Numbered from the stretch's first letter, positions 36,219 to 45,531 are shown. The stretch: 64,000 nt of DNA from Legionella sp. PC997 (GCF_014109825.1 NZ_CP059576.1:2754001-2818000), one strand, 5' to 3'. The notes: generated from the letters alone by a model not told the origin. Numbers and translations are program-made.

Positions 36219-37862
36219 TCAACTTCCAAAGGTAAAGGTATACACTTTAACTCCAGGCTCGCTAGTAATAATTTGTAAATATCCATTAGTGAATTTTTTT
36301 TGCGAAATTAACTCATAAAGGGAGTATTTATCGACAACGATCGTACGTTCTTGTAATTTTTTTCCTGAGGATGGGTCAGTGACTATGACCTTAACCGTGA
36401 TAGGATTTACGGTATTATTTCCCATAACTGCATAGACTTTCCGGGCATTAAAGTGAATTTTTAACGCAGCGTTTGCTTCTGAAGATATAATGTTTTGGGC
36501 GTTAACTTCCCATAGCCCATCCAAACTCCATGCATTAGATGATAATTTATCGGAAAAATGATATTGGCTGGTTTTATCTTTTATGAGTTCTGGACTGTAC
36601 TCAGGATCAGCTTTTGCATACCCTAAATAGGTTTCTGGTGTTTGGGTAAGGTTAAAAGAAATACCTTTTAAAGATTTTAAAGTGCTGAGATCTTTTACCC
36701 CCAATAAAAAGCGGATGTTATTCTCCATAACATCATATTCACCTTCACCAAAATGTCGGTACACCACATAGCCCTTTTCGTTAATTAAATAATGCGCAGG
36801 CCAGTAGTGATTTTGATAATTCCTCCAGGTTACAAATTGATTATCAAGTGCTACCGGATAGAGTATTCCATATCGCTTCACCGCCGCTTTGACATTATCT
36901 AAGTTTTTTTCAAAATCAAATTCCGGCGTATGGATACCAATAATTACTAAACCTTTATCATGATAACGATTATACCAATCTTTGATGTAAGGTATGGTGC
37001 GCAAACAATTGATACATGAATAGGTCCAGAAATCGATTAAAACTACTTTTCCGTGCAAATCATTTAAGCGTAAAGGAGGCGAATTTATCCAGGCACTAAT
37101 CCCTTGGATGGGTGGCGCTGGGTAAGTAAACCATAAGCCATTGATGAGGGAATTTGACGTTTTAATTCCTGTTTGTGGAGTCACTGAAGATGAAACGCTC
37201 CCTCCTTCAAAGTAAACCATATACACCACACTCGCAATAATTACCCCTCCTAAGAATTTACGAAAAAGAGTGGCTCGTGTTTTAAAAAAGGTGAATGTAT
37301 TAATTAATTTTTTCCCATATAGTGAAATAATAAACATAGGAATTGCAGCTCCAAGAGCAAACGCAATCAACGTAAAGAAACTAATAATTGTCGTGTCCTG
37401 TAAAGCTGTTTGCACAATAATGGCAGCCAGAATTGGACCTGCACAAGGAGTCCAAATAATTGCAATGATCCCGCCTAAAAAAAGTCCATTCCAAAATCCA
37501 CCCTCGGGTTTATTAGCAACCGAAAAAAAGCTACCTATACGGGTAAGCCCTTGTGTTATTTTCCCAAATAGTTCAGTTAAATAATTAGAAATCATGATAA
37601 TGCCTAAAAGAAACAAAATGGCATAACCAATCTCTCGAACTAAATTAAAATCAATATCTAAATAACGCACTAATTGATGAGAAAAGAACACTAATAAAGA
37701 AAAAAATAAAGTAAAACCAACAATAATCCCCATAGGTCTTTTTTTGGATCCGGAGAGTGAACCCGCTAAAAAAATTGGGAGAATCGGCAAGATACAAGGA
37801 GAAATTATTAAACAAAATCCTTCTATAAACCCTAAAATAATATTAATAAAATTTGTTTCCAT
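36219..37862 (-). CDS. DipZ-like CcdA-thioredoxin fusion protein
   Basis: This 547-residue protein joins three parts. The N-terminal part is a CcdA/DsbD-type membrane domain of six segments with the motif ISPCILPILP and a second Cys in WTPCAGPILA, which pass electrons across the membrane. The middle part is a thioredoxin-like domain of TlpA type with C-x-x-C at Cys283 and Cys286 (YSCINC). The C-terminal 150 residues form a beta-rich domain like that of mycobacterial DipZ (ETYLGYAKADPE). It should move reducing power from the cytoplasm to the periplasm. Confidence 0.9.
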   Translation of the reverse strand: METNFINIILGFIEGFCLIISPCILPILPIFLAGSLSGSKKRPMGIIVGFTLFFSLLVFFSHQLVRYLDIDFNLVREIGYAILFLLGIIMISNYLTELFGKITQGLTRIGSFFSVANKPEGGFWNGLFLGGIIAIIWTPCAGPILAAIIVQTALQDTTIISFFTLIAFALGAAIPMFIISLYGKKLINTFTFFKTRATLFRKFLGGVIIASVVYMVYFEGGSVSSSVTPQTGIKTSNSLINGLWFTYPAPPIQGISAWINSPPLRLNDLHGKVVLIDFWTYSCINCLRTIPYIKDWYNRYHDKGLVIIGIHTPEFDFEKNLDNVKAAVKRYGILYPVALDNQFVTWRNYQNHYWPAHYLINEKGYVVYRHFGEGEYDVMENNIRFLLGVKDLSTLKSLKGISFNLTQTPETYLGYAKADPEYSPELIKDKTSQYHFSDKLSSNAWSLDGLWEVNAQNIISSEANAALKIHFNARKVYAVMGNNTVNPITVKVIVTDPSSGKKLQERTIVVDKYSLYELISQKKFTNGYLQIITSEPGVKVYTFTFGS

Positions 37863-37961
37863 TTAATTTCCGGAATGCACATTTATTTGATCAATATTAG
37901 TGCGATCATTTGTTGTTAGCAGAAATCCATGGCTGCATTGTTAATTGGTGAAAAACACTCG

Positions 37962-38420
37962 TTACAAACGGACATGAGCCCCACTTTCCTGTAATCGCTT
38001 GGCCACTACCAATTGAATATTATCTCGTGCTCGCGCAGGAAAATATTGATAAACTCCCAAAAAATCCTTTGCATTGATCGTAAGAAACTGACAAGCTGTT
38101 AGGGTACTAATACGCGCCGTTCTTCGAATATTACGTAAAATTGCAATTTCCCCGAACACATCGCCTGGACCCAAAGTATTAATACGTTTCCACCCCATAG
38201 ATTGGGTTTTTATAGAAACTTGAACAGTACCTCGAATAATAATATATAGCTTATCCCCTATTTCACCTTGCTCTATGACGAGTTCTTCGGGTCCATAGTT
38301 AGCAATAACACATTTATCAGCAAGCATTTTTTGCTCAATAAAACCGATACCTGTAAAAATAGTGGCTCGAGAAAGAATAGGTATAATTTCTGCTTGCGAT
38401 AGACTATTACTAGGTTCCAT
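37962..38420 (-). CDS. Cyclic-nucleotide-binding domain protein
   Basis: This 152-residue protein is a stand-alone cNMP-binding domain. The phosphate-binding cassette is FGEIAILRNIRRTARI, with the Glu and Arg that hold cyclic AMP or GMP in family members. ELVIEQGEIGDKLYIIIRGTVQVSI forms the first beta-roll. It has no DNA-binding helix-turn-helix, unlike Crp. It may pass a cyclic-nucleotide signal to a partner. GGGAGAAAG precedes the ATG. Confidence 0.88.
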   Translation of the reverse strand: MEPSNSLSQAEIIPILSRATIFTGIGFIEQKMLADKCVIANYGPEELVIEQGEIGDKLYIIIRGTVQVSIKTQSMGWKRINTLGPGDVFGEIAILRNIRRTARISTLTACQFLTINAKDFLGVYQYFPARARDNIQLVVAKRLQESGAHVRL

Positions 38421-38470
38421 ATACTTTCTCCCTATTCAAGATATTCTCCTAGAAACTCGGTGCCTTTTTA

Positions 38471-39346
38471 TCATAGTATAGTTGTCTTTTCTAAAAATTT
38501 TTTAGAATCAGAATAGTCTCGTAGTTGGTCGCAAAACAATTGTCCTAAAAATAATAATACACTGATTAAATCGGCCACTCCCCCTGGACTAATTCCTAAC
38601 TTGGAAAAAAGTTGATGTAATTCCAATGCCTTTTTATGACGAGTCTGCACACATTGAATTGCTAATAATTCTGAGGCCTTCTCTTTTGCATAATCTAAAC
38701 CTAACTTACCCTTCCTATGAAGAATGTTGGTATCATCCACATGCAGTAGAAGCTTTGAATAAGCAAATAAACAGATTGTATCCAACGATTGAGTCTCAAT
38801 AAAAAGTGAAATAAAGGTTGGTAGTAATTGAAATATCAGATCATAACCCTGCATCGCCATTTGCTTCGCATCAATCACCTTATATTTCTGACGTACTAAT
38901 GCCCCGTGGCTTTCGGGATGTTCAAGATGGTCTGCCAAATATTTTGGCCAATCTTTTAGTATTTGCTGATGAACCTCCGAAGGAGTGAATTGTTTCTTTT
39001 CTTGCGCCAACCTCATCACTGAAATACAGAATATACCCAAAGCAAAAATCGCCCCCCGATGGGTGTTGATTCCCCCCGTTTTTTCCAGCATGCGCTGTTC
39101 CGCCTTAATAGCCACTTGCTTTAATTCAGCAAAAGAATTTTTAATTAATCCCTTTTTTGTAAGTTGATAGAAGTAATGCCGTAAGGTAAATAGGCTACGG
39201 TAAAAGGTCTCCCCATTCATGTCATGATGGGCACCAGGATCCACAAAACTGACTAACCCAGGTTTTGGATAGGCCTTAACTTCAAAATATAGGGCTCGCA
39301 CCGCCAGTTTGGCAAGTGAGCGTTCACAACATAGGATAGTATTCAT
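38471..39346 (-). CDS. mdcB: Triphosphoribosyl-dephospho-CoA synthase
   Basis: MdcB makes 2'-(5''-triphosphoribosyl)-3'-dephospho-CoA, the prosthetic group precursor of the malonate decarboxylase acyl carrier subunit. From the ATG at 39346 it has 291 residues and begins MNTILCCERSLAKLAVRALYFEVKAYPKPGLVSFVDPGAHHDMN; the KPGLVS and DPGAHHDM segments are family signatures. Further in are TGGINTHRGAIF and GISPGGVADL. An open frame back to 39472 overlaps mdcG and is unrelated. The start overlaps the end of mdcG by 23 bases. Confidence 0.9.
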   Translation of the reverse strand: MNTILCCERSLAKLAVRALYFEVKAYPKPGLVSFVDPGAHHDMNGETFYRSLFTLRHYFYQLTKKGLIKNSFAELKQVAIKAEQRMLEKTGGINTHRGAIFALGIFCISVMRLAQEKKQFTPSEVHQQILKDWPKYLADHLEHPESHGALVRQKYKVIDAKQMAMQGYDLIFQLLPTFISLFIETQSLDTICLFAYSKLLLHVDDTNILHRKGKLGLDYAKEKASELLAIQCVQTRHKKALELHQLFSKLGISPGGVADLISVLLFLGQLFCDQLRDYSDSKKFLEKTTIL

Positions 39347-39974
39347 AAAGTTCAATTCTTGATAATAATCTAACCCTGTGCAGACTCTTACACAACATCT
39401 TTTTTGCAGATAAATTGAGTAACTCTCTGATGGGAATATCACCAAAACCAGGAAAACGTACCTCTCCATCAATCGTTCGATTAAATTTGTGGGTTAATGC
39501 GTCAATTAACTCGCGGAGGGCAACTAGAGAATATCCTTGGTAATTGAGGAGTATATCTAGGTCTGAATCCGGACTAACAAAAGAATCTTCGGTTAAATAT
39601 TGAAATAAAAATGAGCCGTACACCGCGATATCAGAAATTAAATACAATTCAAGAATACGATATAACTCCGTGATTCCATAATAGCGGGAAAAAAAATTAT
39701 CCATCTTGATGAGTTGGGGAAGTGGACTTTGTTGGCGCACAAATGATGGATTAACTCGTAAACCAACTCGATGTTTTTTATTAGCCAACAAAAGAGTTAC
39801 CCCAAGACTGACGGTTTCTTGAGGAACTAATTGTTTGGTATAAATACAAGGCAAACCTTTTACCAGCCAAAGCCTAACCTGTTCTTCAATCATTTGTTTC
39901 TCTTCATGAAATGAAGCAATAGTAAAATCAGCATTAGGTTGAAGATAAATTAAATGATGTCGTTTTGGATTCAT
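39324..39974 (-). CDS. mdcG: Malonate decarboxylase holo-ACP synthase
   Basis: MdcG transfers the phosphoribosyl-dephospho-CoA group to the acyl carrier subunit MdcC. The 216-residue protein has the nucleotidyltransferase motif YGSFLFQYLTEDSFVSPDSDLDILL (Gly-Ser and Asp-x-Asp). KHRVGLRVNPSFV and GEVRFPGFGDIPIREL are typical. Its start overlaps the mdcE stop by four bases and its end overlaps mdcB, so the whole operon is tightly coupled. Confidence 0.9.
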   Translation of the reverse strand: MNPKRHHLIYLQPNADFTIASFHEEKQMIEEQVRLWLVKGLPCIYTKQLVPQETVSLGVTLLLANKKHRVGLRVNPSFVRQQSPLPQLIKMDNFFSRYYGITELYRILELYLISDIAVYGSFLFQYLTEDSFVSPDSDLDILLNYQGYSLVALRELIDALTHKFNRTIDGEVRFPGFGDIPIRELLNLSAKKMLCKSLHRVRLLSRIELYEYYPML

Positions 39975-40678
39975 AAATGATTGGCTACTTTATTGATAAT
40001 CGAATAAGCAAGCTTCCTGCCTCCCCGGTTGTACCCCAAGAGTGCTCGATCATCCTTATTACTATTTTTTTGGATAACTCCTTCAATTTTTGCAGCAAGT
40101 TCAGATGGATTTACGATCTCATGCACTCCCCCAAGTTCGTAAAAATTTTGCACACCAGGTGCAAAAACAGGTAGGGTCTTACTAAGCTCCTCAAGTGTAC
40201 TCAATTCTATTTTGGTTACCTTGGCAATGCCCTCCAGCCACATCACAGCCAAGTGGGCATCAGGCAAGGCTAAAATGGTATCTGCCATTAAGCCATAGGC
40301 AATAAAAGCGCCGCCTAATGCTTGATTATACACAAGTGATATCAAAGTATTTCCTTGGCGACGTAAACACTCCAGACATTCAAGCAAATGGCCAAAATAT
40401 TGTTGCATCCCCAACCATTCATCCCGCATAGTTAATTCTTGCCCCGCAACATCGACTAAAAGTAAAACAGGAGCTTTAGATTGACTCTCGAGAATATCGA
40501 TTAGGTGCTGAGCCATAATTAACGCTTGTTCTACACCCAGGAAAGTTGATTCTTTTACACCAAGAAGATGAATCGGTTCATTATTTAGTATCCCCTGACC
40601 GTAAACAACAGATTGATTCTCTGTTAAGTTGATTTCCTGAGAAAATATCTGTTTGAGAAGATCTTTTAATGCAATCAT
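39971..40678 (-). CDS. mdcE: Malonate decarboxylase gamma subunit
   Basis: MdcE works with MdcD as the carboxyl-handling part of the decarboxylase, releasing CO2 from malonyl-ACP. The 235-residue protein has LLLVDVAGQELTMRDEWLGM and NTLISLVYNQALGGAFIAYGLMADTILALPDAH, the crotonase-like oxyanion segments of the carboxyltransferase fold, and FYELGGVHEIV. AAGGAATAA lies before the ATG. It follows mdcD after a 74-base gap holding a palindrome, and its stop overlaps mdcG. Confidence 0.9.
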   Translation of the reverse strand: MIALKDLLKQIFSQEINLTENQSVVYGQGILNNEPIHLLGVKESTFLGVEQALIMAQHLIDILESQSKAPVLLLVDVAGQELTMRDEWLGMQQYFGHLLECLECLRRQGNTLISLVYNQALGGAFIAYGLMADTILALPDAHLAVMWLEGIAKVTKIELSTLEELSKTLPVFAPGVQNFYELGGVHEIVNPSELAAKIEGVIQKNSNKDDRALLGYNRGGRKLAYSIINKVANHL

Positions 40679-40723
40679 TTTTTTCTTATTCCTTCTGCAT
40701 GAATCGTACAGCGGAAAACCTCG

Positions 40724-40748
40724 TCATCCCGAGCGCAGCGAGGGATGA
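40724..40748. repeat. Palindromic repeat in the mdc operon
   Basis: TCATCCC (40724-40730) and GGGATGA (40742-40748) are perfect 7-bp arms around GAGCGCAGCGA. It lies between mdcD and mdcE. It belongs to the CATCCCGAGCG type of dispersed repeat, and a related degenerate copy is near 61737. Confidence 0.65.
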
Positions 40749-40752
40749 TGGG

Positions 40753-41334
40753 CTACGATTTTATACTTTTTGCTGCATTTAAAAATTCCTCTTCATTCAT
40801 ATCAAAAAGAGTTGCAGCATACTTTGGGGCAACTTTATTAAGGTAAGCTCCTTCTTCCTGGTATCCCTGCGTTTCCTGGACACGTTTTTTTAACAAGTTA
40901 TGCTTTTGTTTTATAGAGTTAAGATCCAAAGGAGTACACTTATCAAGACCTGCAATCAGTTCAGAACGTATTGCGACCACATTTGAGCCCACATAACTTT
41001 GAGCAATATCCTGCAAATAACGGGTTTTACCTCCATATACACGCCATACCAACGCCCTATCTTGGGAATTGAACGCTTTAATTCCAGCGACCGCTTGAAT
41101 AACCTCAGGGCCAGAGACTCCAATGCGTCCTACTTCATTAATTACAAGATAATCCAAACATGCAGAAATAATTCCCATACCCCCAAAAGCACCATTTCTT
41201 CCACAAACAACACCTATAGTGGTTATCCCATGATGGCGTGCTTCGAACAAAGCGCGAATTATTTCTGAAATTGCTAGCTCCCCTGCATTTGCTTCATGCA
41301 ACCGCACACCCCCGCTATCAATAAGGAGGATCAC
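40753..41334 (-). CDS. mdcD: Malonate decarboxylase beta subunit, downstream part
   Basis: MdcD is the beta subunit of biotin-independent malonate decarboxylase. This frame starts at GTG (41334) and gives 193 residues, ILLIDSGGVRLHEANAGELAISEI through the Gly-rich VVCGRNGAFGGMGI. Full MdcD is about 280-290 residues. The missing N-terminal 90 residues are in the upstream frame, one base out of register, so the gene is split by a frameshift at 41406-41412. The GTGA overlap of four bases with the upstream frame imitates a coupled gene pair but lies inside the conserved domain. Activity requires correction, slippage or reassembly of the parts. Confidence 0.85.
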   Translation of the reverse strand: MILLIDSGGVRLHEANAGELAISEIIRALFEARHHGITTIGVVCGRNGAFGGMGIISACLDYLVINEVGRIGVSGPEVIQAVAGIKAFNSQDRALVWRVYGGKTRYLQDIAQSYVGSNVVAIRSELIAGLDKCTPLDLNSIKQKHNLLKKRVQETQGYQEEGAYLNKVAPKYAATLFDMNEEEFLNAAKSIKS

Positions 41335-41936
41335 TGCTTTAGCTTGGGTTGTAATTGCAGCTTTGAATAAACCAGTAAGTTTTGCCCCATGAATTTCCCC
41401 AACGGCCCCCCCATGAAATCTTTTTGCTGGGCAGCAACAACTACTTTATTTTTTTTCAACAATGCCGAACCGATGACAATACCGTCATCGGCTTGTCCTG
41501 GCAAATTTAAAGCAGCTAAATGAGGACTGTATTGCTTTTCATCAGTGAGCCATTCAGTAAAGGATCCCTCATCCAAAATAACCTGAATTCGCTCACGGGC
41601 ATCAAGCTCTTCATAATTAGTACCTATTTTGCAATTACCCTGAAATTCAGCCAATGCCTGACTTAAACGTAATAAAACAACTGCGGGAGTCGCTCCGTTA
41701 TCATTAAGAGTAAACTGCAAACCAATGGGTTGATATTGATTGACAAAATCCCCGATGACCATTTTCCACACAGGCTTGTAATGTTCCACTGCTGTCTGAA
41801 TCGTAAATAGTATTTCAGAACTCGGACTTTCCTCAATAATGACTTCTAGATTACCCGAGCCAACAACGCCACAAATCGTTTTTTTGCCTCGCAAACGTTC
41901 TCCAGAAAGTGCAAACCGAAATTCCATCATTTCCAT
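41331..41936 (-). CDS. mdcC: Malonate decarboxylase acyl carrier (mdcC) fused to N-terminal mdcD
   Basis: Residues 1-100 are the acyl carrier subunit MdcC: MEFRFAL, GVVGSGNLEVII with Ser27 as the attachment site, and NDNGATPAVVLLRLSQAL. Residues from about 107 (YEELDARERIQVILDEGSFTEWL ... SPHLAALNLPGQADDGIVIG ... KVVVAAQQKDFMGG) are the start of MdcD. The subunits are joined in one frame without a stop. After Gly177 the frame reads PLGKFMGQNL, which makes no family sense; one extra G would give AVGEIHGAKLTG, as expected. The fused protein would be 394 residues if restored. Confidence 0.85.
   Translation of the reverse strand: MEMMEFRFALSGERLRGKKTICGVVGSGNLEVIIEESPSSEILFTIQTAVEHYKPVWKMVIGDFVNQYQPIGLQFTLNDNGATPAVVLLRLSQALAEFQGNCKIGTNYEELDARERIQVILDEGSFTEWLTDEKQYSPHLAALNLPGQADDGIVIGSALLKKNKVVVAAQQKDFMGGPLGKFMGQNLLVYSKLQLQPKLKQ
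41406..41412 (-). other. mdcD: G7 homopolymer frameshift site in mdcD
   Basis: The coding strand has seven G residues here within ATGGGGGGGCCG. Eight are needed to keep the MdcD frame. The upstream frame ends at 41331 and the downstream frame opens at 41334. The cause could be a sequencing or assembly error, a slippage-prone phase-variable tract, or a real mutation. Confidence 0.8.
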
Positions 41937-41945
41937 ATTATTGTC

Positions 41946-43589
41946 CTACCAATTTCTAAATTTTACAGGCGGCTCATATAGCCCCTTGGAACAGTCAACA
42001 AGATCACGAATCGATTTCGCTGACAATAAATCTCGAGTAGCCTCGGACCTTTTAATTCCTAAATCTTCAGGACGCTTAATGACCCCTCGCTGACGCAATT
42101 CATCCACTTTTTTCCTATCCCGCAACATTCCAATCTCAGTATATCCTGCGATGCCACGAATTGCCTGTTCTCGTTCTTCAAGATCTCGACACATAAGGAG
42201 ATTAGCAATCCCCTCTTCGGTTACTATATGACTAACATCATCTCCATAAATCATCACGGCGGGCAAATCAGCATTCATTGATTTTTGCAAGGCCCAGGCA
42301 TCCAGCTTTTCTACAAAGGTGGGCTGCGTAGAACTCTGGAATGTTTCTACCATTTGAATTACCAATTTTCTTCCTCGAGGCATTTTTGTTCCCAAAGCGT
42401 CACTGCGCTCTTGCCCTGCTTTTAACCAAGCATAGGAGGAGTGACGCCGGCCAGGAGCATCACAACCCATATTTGGAGCCCCTCCAAAACCTGCAATGCG
42501 ACCTTCAACCGCTGTAGAGCTGTTTCCCTCAAGGTCCATTTGCAATGTTGCGCCGATAAACACATCACAGGCATAATGTCCGGCTAACTGACCTAACATT
42601 CGATTCGAACGCAAACATCCTTCTTTACCTGTAAAAAAGATATCGGGGCGAGCAGCCGCATAGCGATTCATACCTACTTCGCCCCCAAACGGGTAAATGG
42701 TTTTTACAAATCCTGCTTCAATAGCGGGTATCAAGGTAGGTAAAGGATTTACAACCCAATGCTGGCATATTTTTCCTTTTAGCCCTAGTGATGCCGCATA
42801 GGTAGGCAAAAGTAATTCAATGGCACAGGTATTGAAACCCACTCCATGATTTAATCGATTCACTTGATAAGGTGCATATATCCCTTTGATCACCATCATC
42901 GCCATTAATATTTTCACTTCATCTATTTGTGCAGGATCCCGGGTAAAAAGTGGTTCAATGTAAGAGGGTTCTGGACCTTGAACAATAACATCAACCCAAT
43001 CTCCAGGAATATCGACTCGCGGTAATTGTTGCACCACTTCATTGACTTGAACAATTACTATGCCGTTTTTAAAGTTAGTAGCTTCGATAAGTGCGGGCGT
43101 TTCTTCTGTATTTGCTCCGGTAAATAAATTGCCCTGTTTATCTGCTTTATCAGCCATCAACATACAAACATTGGGGGTTAAATCAGTAACCAACCTACCA
43201 AATAACTCATTATAAGTATGAATATTTCCTATTTTGATTTTTTTATTTTTTACCATATCCGCAAGACGAATTGATTGAGGTCCTGAATAAGCAAAATCAA
43301 TTCGTTCTGCTATTCCTTTTTCAAAAATATCGAGATGCTCGGCCAAGGCAATAGCGGATTGGATCATATGTAAATGATTTATTTTGGAAGGATTCAATTG
43401 AGTCAATGCCGCAGCCAAAAAATTAGCCTGCTTTTGGTTATCTCCTTCGATACATACCCGATCACCTGAGTGAATGAGCTGGGACAATACGTTGATTAGG
43501 TCGCATGCTGCAACAAATTTAGTGTCCTTCAGGTACGGTTTAACTTTGGACAGACGTTTTAAATACTCTTTTTTATTCTGCTCCCACAT
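41946..43589 (-). CDS. mdcA: Malonate decarboxylase alpha subunit
   Basis: MdcA is the acetyl-S-ACP:malonate ACP transferase. It swaps acetate for malonate on the carrier subunit. The 547-residue protein starts at 43589, where AGGA lies six bases upstream; a longer frame to 43604 lacks a site. Landmarks are GDRVCIEGDNQKQA, NLFTGANTEETPALIEAT, FTGKEGCLRSNRMLGQLAGHYACD, and ATLQMDLEGNSSTAVEGRIAGFGGAPNMG. It is the first gene of the mdc operon, nine bases before mdcC. Confidence 0.94.
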   Translation of the reverse strand: MWEQNKKEYLKRLSKVKPYLKDTKFVAACDLINVLSQLIHSGDRVCIEGDNQKQANFLAAALTQLNPSKINHLHMIQSAIALAEHLDIFEKGIAERIDFAYSGPQSIRLADMVKNKKIKIGNIHTYNELFGRLVTDLTPNVCMLMADKADKQGNLFTGANTEETPALIEATNFKNGIVIVQVNEVVQQLPRVDIPGDWVDVIVQGPEPSYIEPLFTRDPAQIDEVKILMAMMVIKGIYAPYQVNRLNHGVGFNTCAIELLLPTYAASLGLKGKICQHWVVNPLPTLIPAIEAGFVKTIYPFGGEVGMNRYAAARPDIFFTGKEGCLRSNRMLGQLAGHYACDVFIGATLQMDLEGNSSTAVEGRIAGFGGAPNMGCDAPGRRHSSYAWLKAGQERSDALGTKMPRGRKLVIQMVETFQSSTQPTFVEKLDAWALQKSMNADLPAVMIYGDDVSHIVTEEGIANLLMCRDLEEREQAIRGIAGYTEIGMLRDRKKVDELRQRGVIKRPEDLGIKRSEATRDLLSAKSIRDLVDCSKGLYEPPVKFRNW

Positions 43590-43687
43590 ATTGCGTCCTA
43601 TCATTTTTATGTAAAAAAAAGAGAAGTTATATTGGAATAATCCCCAATACCGTTTTGCTTTTTCAGCCTACCATTATGATGCATCTT

Positions 43688-44986
43688 TTAGTGCAATTTG
43701 AGTCGTGGTTTTATTCTGCGACTTAATACATTTGATAGAGTGAGTAAGAACACTCGCCACCAACCATATAAAGAAATTTGATGTTGCTTGTATAGAGATA
43801 GATAGAATAAACGGGCTAGCTTACCCTCTATCATCAGACTATTAGTAATTTTACCCATCAAATTTCCCACTACATGGTGGCTCATGGTAACTAAAGAACC
43901 ATGATCCTGATAATGATAAACAGGAAGGGGTTTCCCCTCTAAATATTTATCGAAGTTTTTATACAAAAATTGTGCTTGCTGATGTGCTGCTTGTGCGCGT
44001 GGTGGCACAGTTTTATCCGAGAGAGTTTGTGGACAACTGGCGCAATCACCTAAAACAAAAATAGAATCATCCAGGGTTGTTTGTAAGGTTTGTTTCACTA
44101 ACAATTGATTGATGTGGTTTACTTCCAAACCGTCCAACTGCCTTAAAAAATCTGGAGCTTTAATACCAGCAGTCCAGACAATAAGATCTGCAGGAATAAA
44201 TTGTCCTGATTTGGTATGCAAACCTTTTTCTGTAACCTCATTAACTTGTTCGTTAACACAGATTTTTACACCCATATTAGTTAACTCAGTAAACACTTTT
44301 TCTGAAAGCTGTTCTGGAAGTGCTGTCAATAATCTGCTTGCTGCTTCAATTAGCGTAAAAGAAATAATTTCGGGCTGAATGCCAATGCCATAATTTATAA
44401 TCTCATGGACTGAACTGTTTAATTCGGCTATTAATTCAATCCCAGTAGCACCTCCCCCGACAACGACAAGATTAAATATTCCCTGTTCTGACTGCTGAGA
44501 AAGACGCATGAAGTGATTTAATAATTCACGATGAAAATAAACTGCTTGCGGAATATTATCTAAAAACAAACAATGTTCACGTACACCAGAAATACCAAAA
44601 TCATTAGCAACACTCCCCACTGCGATGACTAATATATCGTATGAAAGTGCTCGTTTTGGAAGTACTTCTCGGTCATGACTGTAAAAAGGAGATAAATAAA
44701 TTTCTTTTTTACTTCGGTCTAAACCTTCGAGTGCCCCTAAAACAAAATGAAAATGATGTGTTGCAGCATAAGCAAGATAATCAATTTCATCTTCATTGGT
44801 AAACAAGCTTCCAGCAGCTACCTCATGTAGTAAAGGTTTCCAAATATGTGTTGCAGAACAATCCACTAGAGTTATGGTGGCTTTACCCTCTTTTCCATAT
44901 TTATTACCAAACAGTGCAGCCAGCTCCATTCCTCCTGCACCACCGCCGACAATAATAATGTTTGGTACATGGTTTTTATTTAGCAT
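43688..44986 (-). CDS. NAD(P)/FAD-dependent oxidoreductase, type II NADH dehydrogenase-like
   Basis: This 432-residue flavoprotein resembles Ndh, the single-subunit NADH:quinone oxidoreductase. The FAD-binding GGGAGGMELAALFG lies at about residues 14-27 and the NAD-binding VVGGGATGIELIAEL near 175-189. VWTAGIKAP and FVLGDCASC are conserved. The C-terminal 40 residues hold an amphipathic part that should attach it to the inner face of the membrane. It passes electrons to quinone without pumping protons. It lies just upstream of the mdc operon on the same strand but 99 bases away. Confidence 0.92.
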   Translation of the reverse strand: MLNKNHVPNIIIVGGGAGGMELAALFGNKYGKEGKATITLVDCSATHIWKPLLHEVAAGSLFTNEDEIDYLAYAATHHFHFVLGALEGLDRSKKEIYLSPFYSHDREVLPKRALSYDILVIAVGSVANDFGISGVREHCLFLDNIPQAVYFHRELLNHFMRLSQQSEQGIFNLVVVGGGATGIELIAELNSSVHEIINYGIGIQPEIISFTLIEAASRLLTALPEQLSEKVFTELTNMGVKICVNEQVNEVTEKGLHTKSGQFIPADLIVWTAGIKAPDFLRQLDGLEVNHINQLLVKQTLQTTLDDSIFVLGDCASCPQTLSDKTVPPRAQAAHQQAQFLYKNFDKYLEGKPLPVYHYQDHGSLVTMSHHVVGNLMGKITNSLMIEGKLARLFYLSLYKQHQISLYGWWRVFLLTLSNVLSRRIKPRLKLH

Positions 44987-45531
44987 AAATTTTTTCCGCA
45001 GAATAAATTGTTATTATAGTAGGATCTGCTGTTAATTCCTTCTTCAACATCAAGCACCGATGCCCAAGAATATGGGGGTTCACGTCCTGCTATATAGTTT
45101 CATATTAATGAGGCGTATAGGATAAGTAAATAAGAGTAAGTGATCTAAAAAAATTAGTATCGTCATTGGGAGCCTATTAATTTTTTAGGATGCTCCATTT
45201 ATATTGACTAGTTGTATCAGAAGGCAGCTGAAACAGGGAAATAATACTAAAATTTTAGACCAAGATCGCTGATTTTGCTTATAATGATAACAACATTAAC
45301 ACCCTGGTAGTAAGCTGCTAGTAATATGAAATTTATCTCATGACGTTGATAGTTACATATAACCAAGCGAGTAACCAAAGACATTTTTAACCAATGTACT
45401 TCCATTGGTCTTAATTGTTGTGGTTGTTTTCTAGGGTGACTTAAATATTATAAAAAAAATCAGAAACAGCGTCGTTATAGAACTTCAGTGCCGTTTCTAG
45501 TTTCTGGTCTCCGACCAAGAGTTAGAAAATG
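44987..45531. other. Intergenic gap, 545 bases
   Basis: I see no gene here. A hairpin with arms GGAGC (45169-45173) and GCTCC (45192-45196) lies near the middle. An imperfect GAAAC/GTTTC hairpin lies near 45465-45500. The rest is AT-rich with no repeat or RNA gene I can recognise. The region may hold the promoter of the upstream minus-strand gene. Confidence 0.45.

Noticed and set aside
39347-39472. Longer mdcB start
   Set aside because: It overlaps mdcG by 149 bases and the added residues are unrelated to the family.
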